Shown: piece after piece, positions 33,157 to 42,164 of the stretch | How the letters are laid out: each line of letters begins with the position of its first letter | How positions within the stretch are numbered: the first letter of the stretch is position 1 | Source of the DNA: Effrenium voratum | Taxonomy: Eukaryota; Sar; Dinophyceae; Suessiales; Symbiodiniaceae | Length of the DNA stretch: 64,000 nucleotides | Direction: 5' to 3' | Assembly: GCA_963377175.1 (NCBI GenBank) | Contig: CAUJNA010003789.1 | Location: 1 to 64,000, forward strand | The notes under the pieces: model-generated | What the model saw: only the letters and a program-made list of their open reading frames with translations | Database searches by the model: none | What the model was told of the DNA's origin: nothing | Made by a program: the position numbers and the translations under genes

Positions 33157-33861
33157 CGGCGTCTTTTTCAAGTGCAAAACGCTCTTCAAAGCGCTTGTAG
33201 AACATTTCATTCCTCGGCTTCAGGTAGTAGACAAAGAGGAAACTGTAGGGTTCCCGCGTGGCCTGCTCATACAGCCGGTACAGCTGCTCCTTTGGCAGCA
33301 GGGCGCTCAGCTCCTCAATAACGGCGTCCAGCTCGTGCTGGTTGCGCAGCCGCACCGCTGCGCTGATGAGCCGCAGCTTCTGCGAGCTCACCCAGGTGCT
33401 TATCTGCATGTGCCGGCCCCTGATGAAGAGAGTGTCCAGGGCGCCGTGAGGCTTGTGCAACTGCGGCGTGTCAGCAAAGTCGTCGATGACTACACCTGGT
33501 ACAGTTTCTTCATTTCCAACTTCTTGGACGCCTCCGTGATCTTGCGCTGCTGCTGGATGATGCGCCGCAGCGCCGCCTCGTCCCACTCGTCCCAATAGGT
33601 CTGCTCCCGCTCTGTGTTCACCCCCAGGTCCCCCTCAATGTACTTCTTGACGGGGATCCAGCCGTCGTCTATGTTCACACTCGGGCTGAAGACGTAAATT
33701 CGTTCAAAGACGCCGCGATACTGCTCCAGAATCAGGCTGATCAGAGCCACGGTTTTTGCCCGATTTTGATGGCCCGAGGAAAATGCCCGTGCACGGCACC
33801 AGTGGCACGAGGCTTGTTTGCTGCTATACTCTGTCGTAGGAAACAGCTTGATCTTCCCCAT
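33086..33861 (-). pseudogene. A32/FtsK-type packaging ATPase, copy A (Walker A lost)
   Basis: Starts at 33861 (MGKIKLFPTTEYSSKQ). Compared with copy B, a deletion and frame change near 33760-33830 remove the PLVPCTGIFLGPSKSGKT segment, so the P-loop is absent. The rest matches: EQYRGVFERIY, DDGWIPVKKY, then a break near 33495, and VIDDFADTPQLHKPHGALD with Walker B. The C-terminal part LSALLPKEQLYRLYEQ and FLFVYYLKPRNE follows. A keeps RNQHELDAVIEELSALL where copy B has a different, shorter piece. The protein would pump DNA into capsids. Confidence 0.85.
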
Positions 33862-33889
33862 TTCCTTTGCGTTACTTGCCAAATTTGAA

Positions 33890-34497
33890 GCCGGGAAGCC
33901 GTGCGAGTCCGGGAGAAATGCCATATTTACGGCATCGCAGCCGGAGTTTTCCGGGAGTGTCCTGCTATACAGCACGCTTCCATAGTTTTCCGGGCAATCC
34001 GGGCGGCGAGTCCGGGAGTGCATCGCTGTGTACCGACGCACTGCCGGTGTTTTTTCCGCGCAATCCGGGCGGCGAGTCTGGGGACGTAGTGCTGTACAGC
34101 ACTGCGCTTCCAGCGTTTTCTGGGAAACACCGGGGCAATCCTGTGCCCACGCCAGGATTGAGTGTGGCAATCCTGTGCCCACGCCAGGATTGAGTGAGGC
34201 AATCCTGTGCCCACGCCAGGATTGAGTGGGGCAATCCTGTGCCCACGCCAGGATTGACGGCAGGGCGTGTGAATGGTGCAAAAAAACACTCTGTCAGCGG
34301 TACCGCGAGGACAGCAGCGCTGACAGACCTCCGGCGCTGGCCCGGTGATGGGTTTTTTTCGGCAAAAAAGCGAAGTTGGAATTCCGACCTCGGTGCAGAG
34401 CGAAGTCGGAATTCCGACCTCGGTGTGGTGCAGGCAGGCTGGAGGCTTCTATGCCAGGCAGGCGCGGCAGGAAGCTGGGAGCTCGGAGTTTTTTGGG
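33890..34497. repeat. ATPase-side end region of copy A
   Basis: From the ATPase outward: degenerate GGCGAGTCCGGGAG/TTTTCCGGG units (33895-34130); four units of about 30 bases, AATCCTGTGCCCACGCCAGG-ATTGAGT (34137-34258), each with inverted ends CAATCCTG/CAGGATTG; a hairpin region; two units with the palindrome GTCGGAATTCCGAC or a one-base variant (34374-34424); and a TATGCCAGGCAGG unit. The same set lies at 37140-37690 and, inverted, 39050-39850. No gene supported. Confidence 0.75.
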
Positions 34498-34658
34498 CCC
34501 TTATAGGAACCTATAGGAACCTATAGGAATCTTATAGGAAACCCATAGGAAACCCATAGGAAACTCATAGGAAGCCCTCTTCTGCTTTTCCTATGGACTT
34601 CCTATGGGTTTCCTATGGGTTTCCTATAAGATTCCTATAGGTTCCTATAGGTTCCTAT
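34498..34658. repeat. CTATAGGAAC long hairpin, second copy
   Basis: Inverted repeat of about 160 bases, closely related to 18286-18449. Its right end abuts fold-back element 4. Confidence 0.85.
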
Positions 34659-35150
34659 CTCTCTCTTTAGAGGGGGTTTCCCAAATGGCTTATATTCTAC
34701 CTGAGAGGCTCCCAGCACTCGTCCGTCCAGCATTTGACCTCGTCCTGCGAAGGATCCGAAGTCTAAAACGCTGCGTGGAGGCGTGAGGCTGCAAAATAGT
34801 GACCCCTAGATATGCGCTGCAATTTGGCTCCAGGTTGCATTTCAAGCGATGTCAAGCTTTGCCAAAGGAAACCCCTTTTCCCTTTTTTTCGGGGACCCCT
34901 TTTTTTGGGACCCCTTGTTTTCTTTTTTTTTGTGTTTTTCTTAGCCCTGCAAAGGTTGGCTCGCTTGAAATGCAACCTGGAGCCAAATTGCAAGCATATC
35001 TAGGGGTCTCTATTTTGCAGCCTCACGCCTCCACGCAGCGTTTTAGACTTCGAATCCTTCGCAGGACGAGGTCAAATGCTGGACGGACGAGTGCTGGGAG
35101 CCTCTCAGGTAGAATATAAGCCATTTGGGAAACCCCCTCTAAAGAGAGAG
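34659..35150. repeat. Fold-back element 4
   Basis: CTCTCTCTTTAGAGGGGG to CCCCCTCTAAAGAGAGAG, with arms of about 230 bases and a CCCCTTTTCCC centre. Its right end abuts codon 24 or so of an MCP fragment, so it marks the join between copies A and B. Confidence 0.85.
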
Positions 35151-35152
35151 GT

Positions 35153-35222
35153 TGTTTGTTTTCAGCTTGTAGTCCAGGCTCTGCATCAGCTCATCCTGGG
35201 CTCCGGCGGTGACAACCTCCAT
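35153..35222 (-). pseudogene. MCP N-terminal fragment, copy B
   Basis: About 23 codons identical or nearly so to the start of MCP (MEVVTAGAQDELMQS...), with the same upstream TATATAAAC. The rest of the gene is replaced by fold-back element 4. Confidence 0.8.
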
Positions 35223-35240
35223 GCTTGTTTATATACAGCA

Positions 35241-35531
35241 TTTTGACTCGTCAGCTAAATCTCCTGGACGCTGCATGGCGTTCCAGGCGGCCCGGGCAAC
35301 GTGACGTAGTGGATTGAGTCGAGCCCGACTGCGCCCGGAAGGCTCTCCATCAGGACGTCGTGTGGAGGTAGCAGTTAAACTCGCGGAAAATCTCCCACCC
35401 ATGAGATTGGCGGTGTTGACGGCCGCGCGCTCACCGCTTTCCCTGCCAGCCCCAGTCTAGCCACCGCAGGCATCTCGTGCTTGAAGGGCATGGCAGCTTG
35501 CGCAGGCCTGCTCCAGGTCGCAGCGTCTGGC
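35241..35531. other. 290-base unique insertion in copy B
   Basis: Lies between GACTCGT and ACGGCGAAGG, which are joined in copies A and D. G+C-rich, no repeats seen. A minus-strand frame of about 80 codons overlaps it (35375-35620) but shows no recognisable domain. It may be a fragment of a gene absent elsewhere in the window. Confidence 0.5.
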
Positions 35532-35547
35532 GCACGGCGAAGGAAAA

Positions 35548-35586
35548 CTATTCTTCCAGTGCGTACATAGATGTACGGAGAATAGC
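35548..35586. promoter_or_regulatory. Class-I hairpin module, copy B
   Basis: CTATTCTTCCAGTGCGTACATAG and its partly paired partner ending AATAGC, with the usual GTGCAAAACCGTGCAAAA spacer beside it. Same place relative to MCP as in copies A and D. Confidence 0.65.
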
Positions 35587-35654
35587 GTCTTGTGGCGCAA
35601 AACAGTGCAAAACCGTGCAAAATAAATTCCCCAGGAGGGTTTTATTTTTTTTAA

Positions 35655-35810
35655 GCAGCCTCAATGTCTCGCGCCAGCTGGTCAAAGCTGGGCGGAGGCA
35701 AGCTCCGGCGTGACTGCCCGGAACTGGAGCTCGCCCGCGAGCTCGGCTGGGACTGGGGCAGGGCCACGGGGTTCAGGCCCCAGGAGAAGGGGCGCGGCGC
35801 GTTGTTGGAC
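35655..35810 (-). pseudogene. Gly/Ala-rich protein, C-terminal fragment, copy B
   Basis: Encodes the last 50 codons or so (region ending FDQLARDIEAA). A deletion then joins it to the penton gene near 35815, removing the rest of this gene, the 96-residue gene, the AT-hook gene and the end of the penton gene. Confidence 0.7.
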
Positions 35811-35832
35811 ACCTCGTTGTGCGCCATCATCT

Positions 35833-36447
35833 TCAGAACTCAAAGACCTGCTGCCCGCCGGAGACGAAGCTCGGGCCCAGCATGTGGTCCACGCTGAAGG
35901 GCTTGGTGGAGGGCGGCGGCGCGGCGGGGTAGTCCGCCGCGTCAGGAAATTGCTGGCGCAGCTCCAGGTCGTTCAGGATGAGCCGGTTGCCGTCGTAGGC
36001 TACGCTCAGGCTGTTCGTGGTCTCGCTATAGGTGGCGGTGGCAAAGTTGGAGCTGATCCAGGCGGCCATCCGGGCGCCCGTGTACGCGCCTTCGGGCAAC
36101 AACGCCCAGTTCAGCGTGCCCAGCGCGGCGTCAACCCAGTAGAGGTAGCGGCCCCGGTCCGTCGAGAGGAAACTGTCGGCCAGGCGGATCTTGTAGACGG
36201 CGAGCCGGGCATCGCTCTGCAAGTGCAGGGACTCTCCCTCAAAGTCGCTGTCCGAGCCGGCCACTCTCTTGCGGCTGTCCACGTAGATAGTGGTCATCCT
36301 TTTCTTTAGGAACCCGCCCGTCCGGCGGACGACGGGCGGCTGGACGGCTGCGACGGAGGTGCAGCAGGAGATGTTCTCGCATCTAGCGTTGATCAGTGTG
36401 GATCTAGCGAACAGCTTCTGGCCCAGGAAGCTGAGCGCCGCTCCCAT
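35833..36447 (-). pseudogene. Penton-like protein, copy B, with MGAALS extension
   Basis: One open frame starts MGAALSFLGQKLFARS at 36447, continues through about 50 codons (with ENISCCTSVAAVQPPVVRR) and runs into MTTIYVDSRKR at 36296. It then follows the penton sequence to QQVFEF, where the internal deletion ends it. A few residues (VDL after DFE) are missing. In copy A the extension is a separate 27-codon frame. Confidence 0.65.
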
Positions 36448-37126
36448 CGGCGTCTTTTTCCAATGCGAAATTCCTCGGCTTCAGGTAGTAGACAAAGAGG
36501 AAACTGTAGGGTTCCCGCGTTGCCTGCTCATACAGCCGGTACAGCTGCTCCTTTGGCAGCAGGGTGCGCAGCCTCCAGCAGCAGAGGAATTGCATGTTCA
36601 CCCGCACGGCTGCGCTGATGAGCCTCAGCTTCTGCGAGCTCACCCAGGTACTGATCTGCATGTGCCGGCCCCTGATGAAGAGAGTGTCCAGGGCGCCGTG
36701 AGGCTTGTGCAACTGTGGCGTGTCAGCAAAGTCGTCGATGACTACAAGCACCTGGTACAGTTTCTTCATTTCCAACTTCTTGGACGCCTCCGTGATCTTG
36801 CGCTGCTGCTGGATGATACGCCGCAGCGCCGCCTCGTCCCACTCGTCCCAACACGTCTGCTCCCGCTCTGTGTTCACCCCCAGGTCCTCCTCAGTGTACT
36901 TCTTGACGGGGATCCAGCCGTCGTCTATGTTGACACTCGGGCTGAAGATGTAAATTCTCTCAAAGACGCCGCGATACTGCTCCAGAATCAGGCTGATCAG
37001 AGCCACGGTTTTGCCCGATTTTGATGGCCCGAGGAAGATGCCCGTGCATGGCACCAGGGGCACCACGGGGTCAGAGGGCTGCTTACTGCTATACTCTGTC
37101 GTAGGAAACAGCTTGATCTTCCCCAT
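36404..37126 (-). CDS. A32/FtsK-type DNA packaging ATPase, copy B (intact frame)
   Basis: Uninterrupted 240 codons from ATG 37126 (MGKIKLFPTTEYSSKQ). Walker A is GIFLGPSKSGKT and Walker B is LVVIDDFADTPQ. A segment ISTWVSSQKLRLISAAV follows, the position of the sensor-type motif after Walker B. The C-terminal part has LLPKEQLYRLYEQ and SFLFVYYLKPRN. Between them the sequence VNMQFLCCWRLR replaces the RNQHELDAVIEELSA stretch of copy A; this replacement is shared in part with copy C. Length fits the family (about 230-280). It uses ATP to load DNA into capsids. It overlaps the MGAALS frame at its 3' end. It is the only full-length ATPase frame here. Upstream in-frame codons exist, but lie in repeats. 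Confidence 0.9.
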   Translation of the reverse strand: MGKIKLFPTTEYSSKQPSDPVVPLVPCTGIFLGPSKSGKTVALISLILEQYRGVFERIYIFSPSVNIDDGWIPVKKYTEEDLGVNTEREQTCWDEWDEAALRRIIQQQRKITEASKKLEMKKLYQVLVVIDDFADTPQLHKPHGALDTLFIRGRHMQISTWVSSQKLRLISAAVRVNMQFLCCWRLRTLLPKEQLYRLYEQATREPYSFLFVYYLKPRNFALEKDADGSGAQLPGPEAVR

Positions 37127-37139
37127 TTCCTTTGCGTTA

Positions 37140-37698
37140 CTTGCCAAATTTGAAGCCGGGAAGCCGGGCGGCGAGTCTGGGAGCGCACTGCTATACAGCA
37201 GTACGCTCCCAGTGTTTTCCGGGCAATGCGGGCGGCGAGTCTGGGAGCGCGTCTCTGTGTAGAGACGCGCTTCCAGAGTTTTCTGGAAGACACCGGGGCA
37301 ATCCTGTGCCCACGCCAGGATTGAGTGAAGCAATCCTGTGCCCACGCCAGGATTGAGTGAAGCAATCCTGTGCCCACGCCAGGATTGAGTGAAGCAATCC
37401 TGTGCCCACGCCAGGATTGACGGCAGGGCGTGTGAATGGTGGAAAAAAACACTCCGGCAGTTATGCTGCGAGGACAGCATAACTCCCGGACCTTCGGCGC
37501 TGGCCCGGTGATGGGTTTTTTCGGGCAAAAAAGCGAAGTCGGAATTCCGACCTCGGTGGGAGAGCGAAGTCGGAATTCCGACCTCGGTGTAGAGCGGAGT
37601 CGGAATTCCGACCTCGGTGTGGTGCAGGCTCGGCAGGCTGGAGGCTTCTATGCCGGGCAGGTGGCGCGGCAGGGTGGCTTCGATGCCGGGCCATTGTT
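37140..37698. repeat. ATPase-side end region of copy B
   Basis: Same modules as 33890-34497: GGGCGGCGAGTCTGGGAGCG units, four CAATCCTG/CAGGATTG units (37297-37420), a hairpin AGTTATGCTG/CAGCATAACT (37459-37485), and three units with GTCGGAATTCCGACCTCGG (37548-37620). No gene supported. Confidence 0.75.
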
Positions 37699-37905
37699 GA
37701 CTCATGTAGGACTCATGTAGGACTCATGTAGGACTCATGTAGGACTCATGTAGGACTCATGTAGGACTCATGTAGGACTCATGTAGGACTCATGTAGGAC
37801 TCATGTAGGGCTCATGTAGGACTCATGTAGGACTCATGTAGGACTCATGTAGGACTCATGTAGGACTCATGTAGGACTCATGTAGGACTCATGTAGGACT
37901 CATGT
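37699..37905. repeat. 11-base tandem repeat ACTCATGTAGG
   Basis: About 19 units of ACTCATGTAGG, with one GGCTCATGTAG variant. The array is absent from the matching place in the inverted copy C, so it expanded after the duplication. No gene. Confidence 0.95.
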
Positions 37906-38175
37906 ATGGAGGCTTCTATGCCAGGCAGGCGCGGCAGGGTGGCGCACCCGGAGTGCCCAACCGCCACCGTATGACCGTATGATCCGTATGATCCGTATGA
38001 CTCGGCGGGCTGGCGTGTCAGGCGCGGCTGGAAACAGGCACCAACCATTTTTTGGTTGCTGCCCGCGTGGAGTTCCGCGTGGAGTTCCGCAGACGCGAAC
38101 TGCGCGAACTGCGCAGCGACTGCAGCGACAGCTGCAGACTGCGCCGCGCGAAAGCGCGAACACAGAACATAGCAC

Positions 38176-38850
38176 CTCTCTCTTTAGAGGGGGTTTCCCA
38201 AATGGATTCTATTCTACCTGAGAGGCTCCTGGCACTCGTCCGTCCAGCATTTGACCTTGTCCTGCGAAGGATTCGAAGTCTAAAACGCTGCGTGCAGGCG
38301 TGTGGCTGCAAAATAATGACCCCTAGATATGCTTGCAAAATGCCCAGCAGCTGCGTTTCTGCAAGGCGAGCTAAAAAAAACAGGGAAAAAAAAAAGAAGC
38401 CAAGCCAAACCAGCCAGAAAGCCAGCCAGAAGCCAAGCCAAACCAGCCAGAAAGCCAGCCAGAAGCCAAGCCAAACCAGCCAGAAAGCCAGCCAGAAAGC
38501 CAGCCAGAAGCCAAGCCAAACCAGCCAGAAAGCCAGCCAGAAGCCAAGCCAAACCAGCCAGAAAGCCAGCCAGAAAGCCAGCCAGAAGCCAAGCCAAGCC
38601 AGCCAGAAGCCAACCAAAAAAGCCAGCCAGGGTTTCCTTTGAGGGGGCTCGCCTTGCAGAAACAAAGGCAGCTGCTGGGCATTTTGCCAAACCGCATATC
38701 TAGGGGTCATTATTTTGCAGCCACACGCCTGCACGCAGCGTTTTAGACTTCGAATCCTTCGCAGGACGAGGTCATTTCCTGGACGAACGAGTGCCAGGAG
38801 CCTCTCAGGTAGAATAGAATCCATTTGGGAAACCCCCTCTAAAGAGAGAG
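38176..38850. repeat. Fold-back element 5 with CCAGCCAGAA array
   Basis: Arms 38176-38395 and 38633-38850, framed by CTCTCTCTTTAGAGG and CCTCTAAAGAGAGAG. The centre is an array of AGCCAGCCAGAAGCCAAGCC-type units. It sits at the axis of the B/C inverted repeat. The reverse complement of the array occurs at 4690-4870. Confidence 0.9.
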
Positions 38851-39854
38851 GTGCCATGTTCTGTGTTCGCGCTTTCGCGCGGCGCAGTCTGCAGCTGTCG
38901 CTGCAGTCGCTGCGCAGTTCGCGCAGTCTGCGGCGGAACTCCACGCGGAACTCCACGCGGGCAGCAACCAAAAAATTGTTGGTGCCTGTTTCCAGTTCCG
39001 AGGCACTTCGAAAACACAAGTGCCACTTGTGTTTTCGAGCATCGCCACCTGCCCGGCATCGGAGCCTCCCACCCGGCCGCTTCGAAAGCATAAGTGGCAC
39101 TTATGCTTTCGAGCATCGCATTCCTGCCCGGCATCGGAGCCGCACCAGCCCGCCGACGTGGAGGCTTCGATACCTAGCGCGCCACATTCCTGCCGCGCCA
39201 CCTGCCCGGCATCGGAGCCACGCCAGCCCGCCGAGTCATACGAATCATACGGATCATACGGTCATACGGTCATACGGCGGCTTGGCACTGCGCCACCCTG
39301 CCGCGCCACCTGCCTGGCATAGAAGCCTCCCGGCCGCGCCACCTGCCCGGCATAGAAGCCTCCAGCCTGCCGAGCTTGCGTCACACCGAGGTCGGAATTC
39401 CGACTTCGCTCTACACCGAGGTCGGAATTCCGACTTCGCTTTTTTTGCCCGAAAAACCCATCACCGGGCCAGCGCCGAAGGTCCGGGAGTTATGCTGTCC
39501 TCGCAGCATAACTCCCGGAGTGTTTTTTCCACCATTCACACGCCCTGCCGTCAATCCTGGCGTGGCAACAGGATTGCTTCACTCAATCCTGTGTTGGGCA
39601 CAGGATTGCTTCACTCAATCCTGTGTTGGGCACAGGATTGCCCGGTGTCTTCCGGAAAACTCTGGAAGCGCACTGCTGTATAGCAGGGCACTCCCGGAAA
39701 ACTCTGGAAGCGCGTCGGTGCACAGCGACGCGCTCCCGGACTCGCCGCCCGGCTTGCCCGGACAAACTATATCAGCGCGGTGCTACACAGCACTGCGCTG
39801 ATATACTCGCCGCCCGGCTTCCCGGCTTCAAATTTGGCAAGTAACGCAAAGGAA
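38851..39854. repeat. ATPase-side end region of copy C
   Basis: Inverted counterpart of 37140-38175. Extra to this copy are hairpins AAAACACAAGTG/CACTTGTGTTTT (39007-39035) and AAGCATAAGTG/CACTTATGCTT (39085-39110). Then come CATACGG units (39235-39280), GTCGGAATTCCGAC units (39393-39440), AGTTATGCTG/CAGCATAACT (39490-39515), CAATCCTG units (39551-39641), and short inverted units around CACTGCTGTATAGCAG (39670-39790). No gene supported. Confidence 0.7.
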
Positions 39855-40550
39855 ATGGGGAAGATCAAGCTGTTTCCTACGACAGAGTATAGCAGTAAGC
39901 AGCCCTCTGACCCCGTGGTGCCCCTGGTGCCATGCACGGGCATCTTCCTTGGGCCATCAAAATCGGGCAAAACCGTGGCTCTGATCAGCCTGATTTTGGA
40001 GCAGTATCGCGGCGTCTTTCAAAGAATTTACATCTTCAGCCCGAGTGTCAACATAGACGATGGCTGGATCCCCGTCAAGAAGTACATTGAGGAGGACCTG
40101 GGGGTGAACACAGAGCGGGAGCAGACGTATTGGGACGAGTGGGACGAGGCGGCGCTGCGGCGTATCATCCAGCAGCAGCGCAAGATCACGGAGGTTGGAA
40201 ATGAAGAAACTGTACCAGGTGCTTGTAGTCATCGCTGACACGCCGCAGTTGCACAAGCCTCACGGCGCCCTGGACACTCTCTTCATCAGGGGCCGGCGCA
40301 TGCAGATCAGTACCTGGGTGAGCTCGCGCAACCTGAGGCTCATCAGCGCAGCCGTGCGGGTGAACATGCAATTCCTCTGCTGCTGGAGGCTCGCCGTCAT
40401 TGAGGAGCTGAGCGCCCTGCTGCCAAAGGAGCAGCTGTACCGGCTGTATGAGCAGGCAACGCGGGAACCCTACAGTTTCCTCTTTGTCTACTACCTGAAG
40501 CCGAGGAATGAAATGTTCTACAAGCGCTAGCGCTTTGAAGAGCGTTTCGC
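39855..40550 (+). pseudogene. Packaging ATPase, copy C
   Basis: ATG 39855 (MGKIKLFPTTEYSSKQ). The P-loop GIFLGPSKSGKT is intact. A frame change lies near 40195. Walker B is shortened: LVVIADTPQ lacks the DDF of copy B, removing the acidic residues needed for ATP hydrolysis. The later part matches (LSALLPKEQLYRLYEQ) and a stop follows FYKR at 40528-40530; similarity runs on to about 40550. It shares VNMQFLCCWRL with copy B, so B and C are closer to each other than to A. Confidence 0.85.
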
Positions 40551-40567
40551 ATTGGAAAAAGACGCCA

Positions 40568-41461
40568 ATGGGAGCGGCGCTCAGCTTCCTGGGCCAGAAG
40601 CTGTTCGCTAGTTCCACACTGATCAACGCTAGATGCGAGAACATCTCCTGCTGCACCTCCGTCGCAGCCGTCCAGCCGCCCGTCGTCCGCCGGACGGGCA
40701 GGTTCCTAAAGAAAAGGATGACCACTATCTACGTGGACAGCCGCAAGAGAGTGGCCGGCTCGGACAGCGACTTTGAGGTGGACCTGGGAGAGTCCCTGCA
40801 CTTGCAGAGCGATGCCCGGCTCGCCGTCTACAAGATCCGCCTGGCCGACAGATTCCTCTCGACGGACGGGGCCGCTACCTCTACTGGGTTGACGCCGCTG
40901 AACTGGGCGTTGTTGCCCGAGGGCGCCTACACGGGCCCCCGGCTGGCCGCCTGGATCAGCTCCAACTTTGCCACCGCCACCTTTTGCGAGACCACGAACA
41001 GTCTGAGCGTTGCCTACGACGGCAACCGGCTCATTCTGAACGACCTGGAGCTGCGCCAGCAATTTCCTGACGCGGCGGACTACCCCGCCGCGCCGCCCGC
41101 CTCTCCCACCAAGCCCTTCAGCGTGGACCACATGCTGGGCCCGAGCTTCGTCTCCGCCAGGCAGCAGGTCTTTGAGTTCGTGAAGATGATGGCGCACAAC
41201 GAGGTCTACCTGCGCTGCGCCCAGCTGGCCAACGCCAGCAGAGTGCTGGGCAACCTGGGCGACGACATCCTCTCCAAGATCACGCTGAAGAGCGGCGTGG
41301 GTACCATTGTGGAGACGGGCTCGGACGACGGGCACTTCATGGCCCTCAGAGGCCCGGTTACCCTGAGGCACATGCGCTTCCGCCTGACCGACCTGGACGT
41401 CAACGTCGTCCGGCTTCGCGGGTCGTCTTTGTCGTTCGTGTTATATCTTGACCGCGTATAA
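40568..41461 (+). CDS. Penton-like minor capsid protein with MGAALS extension, copy C
   Basis: One open frame of 297 codons from MGAALSFLGQ (40568), or 247 codons from MTTIYVDSRKR (40718), to TAA 41459-41461. The second start is the one supported by copy A. Inside, a 20-residue region (after DRFLSTD) is altered by two compensating indels relative to copy A, replacing RGRYLYWVDAALGT. The C-terminus DGHFMALRGPVTLRHMRF...LYLDRV is complete, unlike copies A and B. It would form capsid vertices. Confidence 0.65.
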   Translation: MGAALSFLGQKLFASSTLINARCENISCCTSVAAVQPPVVRRTGRFLKKRMTTIYVDSRKRVAGSDSDFEVDLGESLHLQSDARLAVYKIRLADRFLSTDGAATSTGLTPLNWALLPEGAYTGPRLAAWISSNFATATFCETTNSLSVAYDGNRLILNDLELRQQFPDAADYPAAPPASPTKPFSVDHMLGPSFVSARQQVFEFVKMMAHNEVYLRCAQLANASRVLGNLGDDILSKITLKSGVGTIVETGSDDGHFMALRGPVTLRHMRFRLTDLDVNVVRLRGSSLSFVLYLDRV

Positions 41462-41470
41462 TTAAAAAGG

Positions 41471-41806
41471 ATGGAGCCGACCGAACACGACAGGGCGCTG
41501 GAGGCGCAAGAGGCGCCAGAGGCGCAGGAGTGCGCTGCGCCGGAGGCACCACACGCTGCGCCGGAGGCACCGGAACCGAAACGGCGGGGCCCTGGGAGCA
41601 AGAACAAACCGAAGCAGGACGTGCCTACTGAGCCGGCTGCTCCAAAGCGCAAGCCAAAGCCGCCTCCACTTGAGACGGCGCCGGCGGAGGCACCAGCAGA
41701 GGCACCGGCTGAGGCACCGGCACCGGCTGAGGCACCATCGGAGGCGCCTCAGCTCACAAGAGAGCAGCAGCGCTGCTGGAGAGGCAGTCCGCTTATGACC
41801 GGCTGA
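41471..41806 (+). pseudogene. AT-hook, Ala/Pro-rich protein, copy C
   Basis: 111 codons (MEPTEHDRALEAQEAPEAQE). The hook is reduced to KRRGPGSKNKPK, so the core GRP is lost. Ala/Pro/Glu repeats follow. A frame change near 41765 (QLTREQQRCWRG) removes the proper end. The start is 9 bases after the penton stop. Confidence 0.55.
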
Positions 41807-41836
41807 CCACAGGCGCAAGCGTACTAGTGTAAAAGC

Positions 41837-42081
41837 ATGATGTCGATTGAACCCCGCAACGAGCCGCGGATGCTCCGGTGGTTCCGCAGGACGTACCCCA
41901 GTTACAACTTGCAGCCGCTGCTGCTGAAGCGCTACCGAGAACTGGAGGAGGCGCGGGCCTTCAACTCCTGGCTGTGAGCCGGCTGACGGAGGCCGTGCAC
42001 CGCCAGGTACCCCAGCTGCGCTACGCGCGGGCCGAGCGCCAGGGCGTGGAACGGGCGGCGGGCGAAGTTGCGCAACAGTAA
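41837..42081 (+). pseudogene. Small charged protein, copy C
   Basis: MMSIEPRNEPRMLRWFRR, as in copy A, but a deletion after ARAFNSWL causes an early stop (about 41976). The remaining part (VSRLTEAVHRQVPQ) is in another frame and ends at TAA 42079-42081, joined to the next ATG. Confidence 0.65.
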
Positions 42082-42146
42082 ATGAAGACACTTCGGGCGC
42101 ACGGCTTCAACCAGCGCCCGCGCTTTGAGCAGGTGGTGGGCTACCT
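42082..42146 (+). pseudogene. Gly/Ala-rich protein, 5' fragment, copy C/D
   Basis: MKTLRAHGFNQRPRFEQVVGYL, then cut. The following codons of copy A (ERNEPLPLDQPDRKATSF) are found at 61497. The two pieces are halves of one gene separated by the 19.3-kb insertion. Confidence 0.85.
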
Positions 42147-42164
42147 TCCTGGAGAGTCAGATTG

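Larger units (their letters stand above)
35640..41460. repeat. Large inverted repeat joining virus copies B and C
   Basis: Reading outward from fold-back element 5, both sides show in order: GCGCAGTCTGCAGCTG, ACTCCACGCGG units, GCAGCAACCAAAAAA, CATACGG units, GTCGGAATTCCGAC units, CAATCCTG units, ATPase, MGAALS frame and penton gene. The arms differ: a 19-unit array occurs only in B, about 220 bases of TATGCTTTCGAGCAT-type repeats only in C, and each ATPase copy has its own lesions. Confidence 0.85.

Noticed and set aside
34137..34258. CRISPR-like direct repeats
   Set aside because: Units are contiguous with no unique spacers and are themselves inverted repeats; the context is eukaryotic.
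35640..41460. Palindrome as a library or amplification artefact
   Set aside because: The two arms carry different indels, arrays and gene lesions, which a single folded molecule would not show. Read support is still needed for certainty.
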